The translations under genes and the position numbers were made by a program. A stretch of DNA of 48,533 nucleotides from Candidatus Aminicenantota bacterium. GTDB taxonomy: Bacteria > Acidobacteriota > Aminicenantia > UBA2199. Positions 1 to 7,352 of the stretch are shown one piece after another. The notes beneath the pieces were generated by a model. The model was not told the DNA's origin and did not search any database. It worked only from the letters and a program-made list of their open reading frames with translations. Numbering within the stretch: the stretch's first letter is position 1; each line of letters begins with the position of its first letter. The stretch covers positions 1-48,533 of the forward strand of contig JADFDP010000009.1 in the NCBI GenBank assembly GCA_018262835.1, given 5' to 3'.

Positions 1-2043
1 CAGATGGACCCGCTCAATCAGTATTATGCCTACGACAACGACTGGCGCGGCGAATATCTCAATACCCAGATCCGCGTCCTGACCAGCCGCTCGCTGGCTA
101 AAAAGGTCATCGCCGAGCTGGAACGCCTGCCCGGACAGGAAAACAAAAAACCGGCGCCCAAACCGGGCTCCCTGCAGAGGATCCTGGGCGGCGAGCAAAA
201 GGACGCCGACCCCGACGCGCAAATGGCCGGGGCCGCCTCGGGCTTTTTAGGCGGGTTGAGCGTAAGCAATATCCCGGATACGCGATTACTTGATATTACT
301 TATGTTTCGGCCGACCCCAAGATGGCCGCCCACTCCGTGAACACGCTGTTCGACAAGTTCATCGAGTTCAACCTGGAGATGAAGGCCGAGTCCACCAAGC
401 AGGCCGCCGAATTCCTCACCGCCCAGATCGAGGAGATGCGCCGCGGCCTGGCCCAGAAAGAGCAGGAGCTGCAGGAATACGGCAAGCGCAAGGAATTGTA
501 TTATATCCGCGGCGAGGACAGCACCGTGGTGCAGAAGCTCTCCGACCTGAACGGCGCCTACACCGCCGCCCAGATCGAGCGCATCAACCGCGAGGCCACC
601 TACCGCGAACTCAAGGGCAAATCCTACGAAAATTATTCCGACGTGCGCAGCAGCACCCTGGTCCAGGGATTGAAGCAGGAATATTCGACGCGTGAATCCG
701 AGATCAAGAAAAAATCGCAGATCTTCCAGGATTCCTATCCGGAAATGCAGCGCCTGCGCAGCCAGCAGGAAGGGCTGCAGAAGCGCATCGAAAGCGAGAC
801 CGCCGACATCGCCCGCAAGGTCCTGAACCAGGCCGAGGCCGAATACCAGGCGGCGCTGAAAAAAGAGAACTACCTCATGGAGCTGCTCAACCAGCAGAAG
901 GGGAGCGTGGTTTCGAGCAACGCCAACGCCATCTACTACAACAGCCTGAAAATTGAAGTGGAAAACATGCGCAACCTCCTCGATTTTCTCACCCGCAAGC
1001 AGAAGGAGTCCATGCTCAGCTCGCGGCTGGATGGTCTGCAGACCAGCAACATCAAGATCGTGGACCGCGCCGAGATCCCGACGAGCGCCTTCTCACCCAA
1101 CAAGCAGCGCACCCTGCTCCTGGCCCTGATGCTGGGCATCGCCGGCGGCATCTTTCTTGTCTTTGCCCTCAATTACCTGGACAACTCGGTGAAATCGCCC
1201 GAGGAGGTGGAAAAGCTGCTCCATTTGCCGGCCCTGGGCTTCATCCCCTCCGTGGGCTCCAGGCCCGGCCACTCCTACTATCAGCACTACTATTCCGACC
1301 GCAAGAAGCAGCAGGCCGAGCAAAAGATCAAATCCGTTGAGCTGGTCAACCTCAAGGACCCGGAATCCACTTTCGCCGAGCACTACCGCAATATCCGCAC
1401 CTCGCTCCTCCTCTCCGCCCCGGATGCGCCGCCCAAGGTCATGGTCCTGACATCGGCCCTGCCCCAGGAAGGCAAGACCGTGACCACCATCAACCTGGCA
1501 GCGGCCTTCACCCAGCTGGGGAAAAAGGTGCTGGTCATTGACTGCGACCTGCGCCGGCCGCGTGTGCACAAGATCTTCCGCATCAAGAACACCGTGGGCA
1601 TCACCTCTTTCCTGGTCGGCCGCAGCCGCATCGAGGACATCATCTACCGCTACCCCGCCGAGCCCAACCTGCACGTCATCCCCTCCGGCCCCATCCCGCC
1701 CAACCCGGTGGAGCTGGTCATCTCCAAGGCCATGGGCGAGATGATGGCCAGGCTGCGCGAGCACTACGACTTCATCTTCATCGACGCGCCGCCGCTCATG
1801 GGCATCTCCGACGCCATTTTGCTGGGCGAATACGCCGACGGGCTGCTGCTGGTGGCCTGGGGCGGCAAGACCCCGCGCAAGGTCATTGAAAAAGCCAAGG
1901 TCGAGATCGAGAAATACAACGTCAAGCTCTTCGGCCTGATCCTGAACAACGTCAACCTGCGCCGCTTCGCCTACGCCTACTCATCCTACCATTACAAGTA
2001 CGGCGAATACCGCGGCGACCAGGAGAGCCGGAGCGAAACATGA
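1..2043 (+). CDS. Polysaccharide biosynthesis tyrosine autokinase (Wzz/BY-kinase), 5' end outside window
   Basis: Inner-membrane co-polymerase and bacterial tyrosine kinase that controls chain length and export of an exopolysaccharide. The frame is open to base 1 and the usual N-terminal transmembrane segment is missing, so the gene starts upstream. Residues are numbered from the first Met at base 4. The periplasmic part is largely coiled coil (about 120-345), followed by a proline-containing junction and a transmembrane helix at about 369-390. The cytoplasmic kinase has Walker A at 485-492 (ALPQEGKT), Walker A' at 511-518 (VIDCDLRR) and Walker B at 589-595 (FIFIDAP). A C-terminal tyrosine cluster (Y657, Y659, Y662, Y664, Y666, Y669) is the expected autophosphorylation site. 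It overlaps the next gene, a PHP phosphatase, by 4 bp, which pairs kinase with phosphatase. Confidence 0.93.
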   Translation, partial: QMDPLNQYYAYDNDWRGEYLNTQIRVLTSRSLAKKVIAELERLPGQENKKPAPKPGSLQRILGGEQKDADPDAQMAGAASGFLGGLSVSNIPDTRLLDITYVSADPKMAAHSVNTLFDKFIEFNLEMKAESTKQAAEFLTAQIEEMRRGLAQKEQELQEYGKRKELYYIRGEDSTVVQKLSDLNGAYTAAQIERINREATYRELKGKSYENYSDVRSSTLVQGLKQEYSTRESEIKKKSQIFQDSYPEMQRLRSQQEGLQKRIESETADIARKVLNQAEAEYQAALKKENYLMELLNQQKGSVVSSNANAIYYNSLKIEVENMRNLLDFLTRKQKESMLSSRLDGLQTSNIKIVDRAEIPTSAFSPNKQRTLLLALMLGIAGGIFLVFALNYLDNSVKSPEEVEKLLHLPALGFIPSVGSRPGHSYYQHYYSDRKKQQAEQKIKSVELVNLKDPESTFAEHYRNIRTSLLLSAPDAPPKVMVLTSALPQEGKTVTTINLAAAFTQLGKKVLVIDCDLRRPRVHKIFRIKNTVGITSFLVGRSRIEDIIYRYPAEPNLHVIPSGPIPPNPVELVISKAMGEMMARLREHYDFIFIDAPPLMGISDAILLGEYADGLLLVAWGGKTPRKVIEKAKVEIEKYNVKLFGLILNNVNLRRFAYAYSSYHYKYGEYRGDQESRSET

Positions 2044-2831
2044 TCGACCTGCACGGCCATTACCTGCCCGCCGTGGACGACGGGGCCGAAGATATGGAGG
2101 CCTCGCTGGCCATGCTGCGCCACGCTGAAAAAGACGGCATCCAGACCGCCGTGGTCACGCCGCACGCCTGCGGCAGCACCTGCCGGGTCAAGGACCTCGA
2201 CGCTTTGCGCCACGGCTGGAAGAATTGGCGCACCGCTCTGGAAAAGTGCGATATCCAGGTCGATATCGTGGCCGGGGCCGAGGTCTATTTCACCTCGGAG
2301 CTGCTGCCGGTGCTGAAGGACAACCGCGACCTGCTGACCATCAACAACGGTTCCTATTTCCTGCTCGAATTCCCCGGCGACTACGTCTACGCCCACAGCA
2401 GGGAGTTCATTTACAATATCCTGAGCGAGGGCTTCATCCCCATCATCTCCCACGCCGAGCGCAACAGCGAGATCCAGCGTTCGCCGGGGATATTGCGCGA
2501 CCTGGTCAAGACCGGCGCGCTGTGCCAGATCAACGCCGGCAGTCTGCGCGGCGATTTCGGCGGCGCCGCCCGGCAAAGCGCCTATGAACTGCTGCAGGAC
2601 AACCTGGTGCACGTCATCGCCTCCGACGCCCACGACCTGGAGAGCCGCAAACCCGAGCTGGCTTACGTGCCCGCCCTGCTGCCCAAAGTGGACCCGGAGA
2701 AGATCGCCATGTACCTGCACGACATCCCGGCCGCGGTCATCGCCGACCAGGCCGTGCCCGACATCGGCGAACCCGTCAGCCATCATCCGCGCCGCTCATT
2801 TTTTGATTTCTTCAGGAAGCGCGATTCATGA
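2040..2831 (+). CDS. PHP-domain protein tyrosine phosphatase (CpsB/CapC/YwqE type)
   Basis: Metal-dependent phosphatase expected to dephosphorylate the tyrosine cluster of the BY-kinase encoded just upstream. At 263 residues it has the normal family length. It opens with the metal-binding DLHGHYLP motif (His5, His7) and an acidic DDGA. TPHACG, SHAERN and SDAHD motifs follow in the PHP order. The start overlaps the kinase stop as ATGA, and its own stop overlaps the next gene in the same way, so the three are translationally coupled. The substrate is inferred from family and neighbourhood; the PHP fold is clear. Confidence 0.9.
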   Translation: MIDLHGHYLPAVDDGAEDMEASLAMLRHAEKDGIQTAVVTPHACGSTCRVKDLDALRHGWKNWRTALEKCDIQVDIVAGAEVYFTSELLPVLKDNRDLLTINNGSYFLLEFPGDYVYAHSREFIYNILSEGFIPIISHAERNSEIQRSPGILRDLVKTGALCQINAGSLRGDFGGAARQSAYELLQDNLVHVIASDAHDLESRKPELAYVPALLPKVDPEKIAMYLHDIPAAVIADQAVPDIGEPVSHHPRRSFFDFFRKRDS

Positions 2832-4198
2832 ATAAAAAAACATTGCGCGTCTTGCTCCAGGCCCTGATCGTGATTTCACCCCTGCCCCTGGGCTGCGTGA
2901 GCGGAGTTTGGCTGCCCCTCTGTTTTGCGTTCTTCGCCTTGTTCGCCCTCCTGGCTTTCCTGGGGCCGCAGGCGCCGTTCAAGTTTCTTTATCAGCTCCC
3001 ATTGCGCGGTCTGGCCATTGCGTTGTTCCTGCTGCTGGCCTGGCAATTGGTTCCGCTGCCCATTTTCCTGCTCAAGTGGCTTTCCCCCGGCGTCCCGGGT
3101 GTACTGGAAAGCCTTTCCGGTTCAATGCCGGCTTTTCACGGCTTGAGCTTGATCCCGGAGGAAACGCTGTCGGCTTTGGCCCGTTTCCTGGTCTACGCCC
3201 TGTTCTTCATCGCCCTGCTGCGTTTGGACTGGGAAAAAAAAGACATTTTCGTCCTGTTCGGCACGGCGGTGGCTTCCGGGGTCGCGCAGGTCATTTTCGC
3301 CCTGCTCAAGCTGGGGCAGGGCAACACGAAATTTTTCCTTTTTTTTATGCCCGATATGCGCATTTCTAAATTCCTGCGCGGTACCATATATAATGCCGAC
3401 CATTTTGCCTTTTACTTGGAGTTGCTCTTTCCCATAGCCTTGGGCCTCCTTTTTGCCCGGCTGCATATCTTTGATCCCGGCGCCCAGTCCCTAAGGGAGA
3501 AGATCCTGCATATTGCCGATGACCGCCGGCTCATTTTACTGTTCCTGGCGCCCATCATCCTGGCCGCGGGCATCTACCTGACCGGCTGCCGCTCCGGCAT
3601 CGCCGTTCTCGTCTTGTCCGTCCTGTTTTTCGCCCAGATGTCGGTCTATCTGCGCGCTAATTTCAGCGCCCGCCGCCATTTGCGCCTGCTCTTCATCCTG
3701 GCCACGCTGCTGGCCGTTTTCATCGGCGTGCAGAGCACCCTGGACAAGTTCCTGACCGGCAATTATATCGAGGGCGGGCGCATCGATTACTGGAGCAACA
3801 CCCTGGCCATGTTCGGCGATTTTCCTTTTTTTGGCACCGGCCTGGGAACTTTCAAATACGCCTATTTCCTCTACGGCAAGGAAATAGGCTGGGTGACTCA
3901 CGCCCACAACGAATATGTCGAGTCGCTGGCCGAAATGGGCGTTTTGGCTTTTGTTGCCTTTATTGCCTTGCTGGCCGTGCTGGCCTTCTCCCTGCTGCGC
4001 ATGTGGATCGCCCGCCGCCACCCCGAGGTCAAGCCCGTGGTCTTGGGCGTTCTGACCGCCCTGTTCGCCGCGTTTTTTCATTCGTTTTTCGATTTTTCCC
4101 TGCGCATCCCGGCCAATGCTTTTTTATTCCTTACCATCTTGGCCCTGGGCATGAAGCTGGTCACCCAAAGGCATGAATTCACCGATGAAAAAAAGTAA
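2828..4198 (+). CDS. O-antigen ligase/polymerase family membrane protein (Wzy_C/WaaL-like)
   Basis: Polytopic inner-membrane protein of 456 residues that probably polymerises or ligates the polysaccharide controlled by the upstream kinase. Hydrophobic helices fill most of the first 280 residues. A large extracytoplasmic loop follows with the family signature: a GRIDYWSNT stretch, then GTGLGTF and AHNEYVE, the latter matching the conserved His-containing motif. More helices follow. It is coupled to the PHP phosphatase by an ATGA overlap. Polymerase (Wzy) and ligase (WaaL) cannot be told apart by sequence alone; the BY-kinase neighbours favour a polymerase-like or exopolysaccharide role. Confidence 0.83.
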   Translation: MNKKTLRVLLQALIVISPLPLGCVSGVWLPLCFAFFALFALLAFLGPQAPFKFLYQLPLRGLAIALFLLLAWQLVPLPIFLLKWLSPGVPGVLESLSGSMPAFHGLSLIPEETLSALARFLVYALFFIALLRLDWEKKDIFVLFGTAVASGVAQVIFALLKLGQGNTKFFLFFMPDMRISKFLRGTIYNADHFAFYLELLFPIALGLLFARLHIFDPGAQSLREKILHIADDRRLILLFLAPIILAAGIYLTGCRSGIAVLVLSVLFFAQMSVYLRANFSARRHLRLLFILATLLAVFIGVQSTLDKFLTGNYIEGGRIDYWSNTLAMFGDFPFFGTGLGTFKYAYFLYGKEIGWVTHAHNEYVESLAEMGVLAFVAFIALLAVLAFSLLRMWIARRHPEVKPVVLGVLTALFAAFFHSFFDFSLRIPANAFLFLTILALGMKLVTQRHEFTDEKK

Positions 4199-5795
4199 AT
4201 TTCTTTTTGTCGCCGCCCTGCTCTCGGCTGTATTTTTCCTCAGCCAATTCGCGGCAGAGATGTTTCCTCCGGCCGGACCCCAAGCCGGACCCGGGGAAAA
4301 TATCACGGGACCGGCCTGGGATTTGGCAGCATTTTCCCTGTCCAGCCGCCTCCATACCGAAAACGCTTTCGCCTGGCTTGAAGCCGGGACAAGCCGTTCC
4401 AGCGAGAAGGCCGTTAAAACGGCCATGTCGCTGCTGCGCCGGGCCCTGCAGCGCAATCCCCTGGATTACCAGGCCCGCTATTACCTGGCCAAGGCCTACC
4501 TGCAGCTCAGCGCCGTGAACAACGATTATTTCGATCTGGGCGTGCGCGAGCTCAAGCGTGCCGCCCGCATCCGCGGCAGCAACAAGCAGATCGCCCTGGA
4601 TTGCGCCCGGGTCTTTTTTTCGATCTGGCCCCTGCTTGAAACCGAAGACCAATCCTTCGCAATGGAGCTGCTGGCCAACACCATGCCGGCGCTCTCCTGG
4701 GCCGAATTCTCGCCTTTGCTCGAGATGTGGTCGTTCTATGTCCAGGATGCGCCGCTGCTCATGGAGCTGCTGCAGCGCCAGCCGGAGTTTTTCGGCCCCG
4801 CCGCCAACCAATTGGTCGCATCCGCCATCCCCATCGGGCTGCGTCGTGAACTATTGGCCCTGTACGAGGTCCACACCCTGGACACTGTGGAGCGGCGCTA
4901 CAATGAATTGACCCTGCAGGGGGAGATCGGCCTGGCTGACGCCAGATCGCTTTTAGGTCAACTGCGCGCCATCAAGGGTTACTACCATCTCCAGCCCGCC
5001 AGCGGTTTTGTTCCGGAAAAACTGGCCAAGCTTCAGCGTGCTCTCCTGCTCGAGGTCATAACCGGCCTGCTGACCGATGCCCAGGACCAGTCCGATCCCA
5101 AATTGCAGCTGCAGCTCAGAGAGCATATTAAAACTTATATCGCCGACCATCCCGAGCTGAACAATCTCGACGAGCTGCAGAAACTGCTTGAGGAAAAAAA
5201 ATATTTTAAAAACAATGATTTCCCTTCGCTGTACCTGAAAACCCTTATTGCCTACAGGAAAGGCGGCTACGGCGACATCATCGCCGAGATCGAGGCCCTG
5301 CGCCGGACCATCTCCTTTGTCAAGAAAGAGCAGCTGGCCGATTATACGAATATTTTGCTTTTGCTGGTCGATTCCTACTACAGCAGCAAGCTGCTGACCG
5401 CGGCCGAGAGCGTGGCCAGGGAGCTTTATGAAAGCCAGCCCGACAACTTTGATGTCCTGTTCCGCGTCCTGCGCATCCGCAATATTCTGGGCGCCGAGGG
5501 CGCGGCCGATGCGGTCCTGGACGCAAAACTGGAGGCCGTGCCGAACAGCCGCTTTATAAACGCCGTCAAGGCGAACGGCATGTACGACGTTTTCCTCTTC
5601 AACCAGCCCGAGATCGTGATCACCCTGGATCCGGCCTTGCGCGCCAAGCTCAAGCCCAAGCAGCTGCTGCAGGTGTTCGCCGACGGCCAGATCGCCTTCG
5701 AGAGCTACATCGACGGCCTGCCGGAAAAGATCGTGATCGGGCCGCCGTTTGTTGTGATCGAAAGCAAGGTCAAAGTCCAAGTCGTAATTTTGTAA
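4173..5795 (+). CDS. Membrane-anchored or exported helical-repeat protein of the polysaccharide operon, function unknown
   Basis: A 540-residue protein starting with a short basic stretch and a hydrophobic segment (about residues 7-28), which is a signal anchor or signal peptide. A second Met four codons in (base 4185) gives a cleaner MKKSKF start. Neither has a well-spaced Shine-Dalgarno site, and both overlap the end of the upstream ligase gene. The body is alpha-helical with TPR-like spacing near 85-125 (LLRRALQRNPLDYQARYYLA) and again at about 395-450, so it is probably a scaffold. No catalytic motif was recognised. As last gene of the operon it may bridge the polymerase to export machinery, which is inference from position only. 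Confidence 0.75.
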   Translation: MNSPMKKSKFLFVAALLSAVFFLSQFAAEMFPPAGPQAGPGENITGPAWDLAAFSLSSRLHTENAFAWLEAGTSRSSEKAVKTAMSLLRRALQRNPLDYQARYYLAKAYLQLSAVNNDYFDLGVRELKRAARIRGSNKQIALDCARVFFSIWPLLETEDQSFAMELLANTMPALSWAEFSPLLEMWSFYVQDAPLLMELLQRQPEFFGPAANQLVASAIPIGLRRELLALYEVHTLDTVERRYNELTLQGEIGLADARSLLGQLRAIKGYYHLQPASGFVPEKLAKLQRALLLEVITGLLTDAQDQSDPKLQLQLREHIKTYIADHPELNNLDELQKLLEEKKYFKNNDFPSLYLKTLIAYRKGGYGDIIAEIEALRRTISFVKKEQLADYTNILLLLVDSYYSSKLLTAAESVARELYESQPDNFDVLFRVLRIRNILGAEGAADAVLDAKLEAVPNSRFINAVKANGMYDVFLFNQPEIVITLDPALRAKLKPKQLLQVFADGQIAFESYIDGLPEKIVIGPPFVVIESKVKVQVVIL

Positions 5796-5815
5796 TCAGT
5801 GACAACGAATATCGG

Positions 5816-5916
5816 CTCAGTGACGAGTGACGAGTAACGAGGAGTAGCAATATTTTGCATTATTGTGATTTTTCTCTTTCTTCCTTGTCACTTGTCACTT
5901 GTTACTTGTCACTTAG
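5816..5916. repeat. GTGACRA-type heptamer inverted-repeat element, ORF-less
   Basis: The left arm (about 5816-5842) is tandem degenerate 7-mers of GTGACGA/GTAACGA type. After a 40-bp AT-rich core, the right arm (about 5884-5916) holds the complementary CTTGTCA/CTTGTTA units. Arms are mutually complementary, so RNA or single-stranded DNA could fold into a long hairpin. The element ends with the same CTCAGTGAC/GTCACTTAG-like termini as its relatives elsewhere in the window. It fills the gap between the polysaccharide operon and the YitT gene. Confidence 0.8.
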
Positions 5917-5929
5917 CTTGAGGTAACTT

Positions 5930-6802
5930 ATGAAGATCCTCAAAAAAGACCTGAAACGCAACCTGGCCAACCTCAGCCTGGTCATCCTGGGCTCCATCAT
6001 TATGGGTATCGGATACTCATTATTTCTAATACCCCATCACTTCGTCCCGGGCGGGGTGTCGGGCATCGCCATGATCGTCAATTACTTCACCCGCCTGCCT
6101 CTGGGCGTCCTGATCATGGTGCTGAACATCCCGGTCTTCATCATCGGCTTCAAGATTATGGGGCGCAAGTACGCCCTGCGCAGCCTGCTGGGCATGGTGA
6201 TCTCCTCCATGCTCATCGACTTCTTCAGCCAGGTCGTCTCCCTGAAGTCCGCCACCGACGACCCCATCCTGGCGGCGATCTACGGCGGCTTCATGCTCGG
6301 GGTGGGACTGGGGCTGGTCTTCCGCGGCCGCGCCTCGACCGGCGGCTCCGACATCCTCGGCCAGATCCTCAACCGCTGGACCGGCATGTCGGTGGGCATC
6401 GGCATCATGCTCATCGACTTCTTCATCATCTCGGCCTCGGGCCTGGCCTTCCGGCAGCTCGAGGCGCCGCTCTACGGCTACATCGTCCTCTTCATCTCCT
6501 CCAAGGTCATCGACATGATCCTCGAGGGCTGGAACTACACCAAGCTGGTGATCATCACCTCGACCAAAACGGAAGAGATCCAGGACTTCATCCTCAACAC
6601 CCTGGACCGCGGCGGCACGGCGCTGAAGTCGCGCACCCTCTACCTCAGCCGCGAGGGCGAGACCATCCTCACCGTCATCCACCGCAAGCAATTGGCCGAA
6701 CTGCGCGAGTTCATCAAGTCCATCGACGAAAACGCCTTTGTCATCATCAACGACACCTATGCGGTTTTAGGAAAAGGCTTTAAAGCAACCCAAGTGAGTT
6801 AG
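5930..6802 (+). CDS. YitT family (UPF0750) membrane protein
   Basis: A 290-residue inner-membrane protein with five or six hydrophobic helices in the first 200 residues and a soluble C-terminal domain of DUF2179 type (from about 205, with ILNTLDRGGTALKS and a following beta-alpha unit). Family hallmarks visible are FVPGGVSGIAMI near the start and the glycine-rich RGRASTGGSDILGQ in the middle. The start has a GAGGT ribosome-binding site. Family members are widespread and mostly uncharacterised; a transport role is often assumed but not shown here. It stands alone between two heptamer elements. Confidence 0.9.
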   Translation: MKILKKDLKRNLANLSLVILGSIIMGIGYSLFLIPHHFVPGGVSGIAMIVNYFTRLPLGVLIMVLNIPVFIIGFKIMGRKYALRSLLGMVISSMLIDFFSQVVSLKSATDDPILAAIYGGFMLGVGLGLVFRGRASTGGSDILGQILNRWTGMSVGIGIMLIDFFIISASGLAFRQLEAPLYGYIVLFISSKVIDMILEGWNYTKLVIITSTKTEEIQDFILNTLDRGGTALKSRTLYLSREGETILTVIHRKQLAELREFIKSIDENAFVIINDTYAVLGKGFKATQVS

Positions 6803-6810
6803 TATTATGA

Positions 6811-7352
6811 ACTATAGTAACGAGTGACAAGTGACGAGTGACAAGTAAGAAAGAAGATAAAACGAAACATAAATAGATGAGGAGGACGTATTGCAGTCGC
6901 ACAAGGATCTGAATGTTTGGAAATTGAGCATGGCATTTGTTTCAAAAATCTATCGTTTGACCCGGGATTTTCCTGCGGAAGAACAATATGGACTTTCGTC
7001 TCAAATGCGTCGCGCTGCCATATCAATTCCGAGCAATATAGCGGAAGGTGCTGCACGGAATTCGAGCAGGGAATATAGGCAGTTTTTATACATTTCATTG
7101 GGTTCAGTTGCTGAAATTGAAACACAGTTGGATATTGCTGAAAGATTGGGATATGTTGCGGATTCAAGTGCCTTATCGAAAGATTTAATTGAGATCAGGA
7201 AAATGCTGCTGGGATTACTTGCTTATGTCGCCAAAAAGAATAAAACTCCAAAAACATAACAGTTCAACAATACTTTCTTCCTTGTCCTTTGTTATCGAGC
7301 TCGTTTAATTGTTGTTTCTTGTCACTTGTTACTCGTCACTTGTCACTGAGTT
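6811..7352. mobile_element. Putative heptamer-armed element carrying a four-helix-bundle gene (copy 1)
   Basis: A left arm of GTGACRA/GTAACGA 7-mers (about 6817-6850) and a right arm of CTTGTCAC/TCGTCAC units (about 7316-7350) flank one complete gene. Read in the direction of the gene, the two arms are complementary over about 28 bp with few mismatches, so the transcript could close into a stem with the gene in the loop. A second copy lies at 10297-10827 in reverse orientation. The block 6827-6904 (end of left arm, leader and first codons) is identical over 78 bp to 10811-10734. No transposase is present. The mobile label is inference from the dispersed copies. Confidence 0.55.
6891..7259 (+). 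CDS. Four-helix-bundle protein (23S rRNA intervening-sequence protein / S23 family)
   Basis: A 122-residue protein of the small four-helix-bundle family first known from ORFs inside intervening sequences of 23S rRNA genes (as in Leptospira and Coxiella), and related in fold to the Avd accessory protein of diversity-generating retroelements. The conserved core is visible: LSSQMRRAAISIPSNIAEG, an EYRQFLYISLGS helix and ETQLDIAERLGY. The start is TTG with a good AGGAGG site 5 bp upstream; no ATG gives the conserved N-terminus. About 82 percent of residues match the second copy (10379-10747). It lies between inverted heptamer arms and is not in an rRNA gene. Its molecular role is unknown; RNA binding is plausible. 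Confidence 0.88.
   Translation: MQSHKDLNVWKLSMAFVSKIYRLTRDFPAEEQYGLSSQMRRAAISIPSNIAEGAARNSSREYRQFLYISLGSVAEIETQLDIAERLGYVADSSALSKDLIEIRKMLLGLLAYVAKKNKTPKT

Noticed and set aside
5816-5916. Heptamer arrays as a CRISPR array
   Set aside because: Units are only 7 bp, have no spacers, are degenerate and lie as inverted arms; no cas gene is in the window.
6891-7259. Four-helix-bundle gene as the Avd protein of a diversity-generating retroelement
   Set aside because: No reverse transcriptase, no template or variable repeat pair nearby, and the conserved core fits the IVS/S23 branch.
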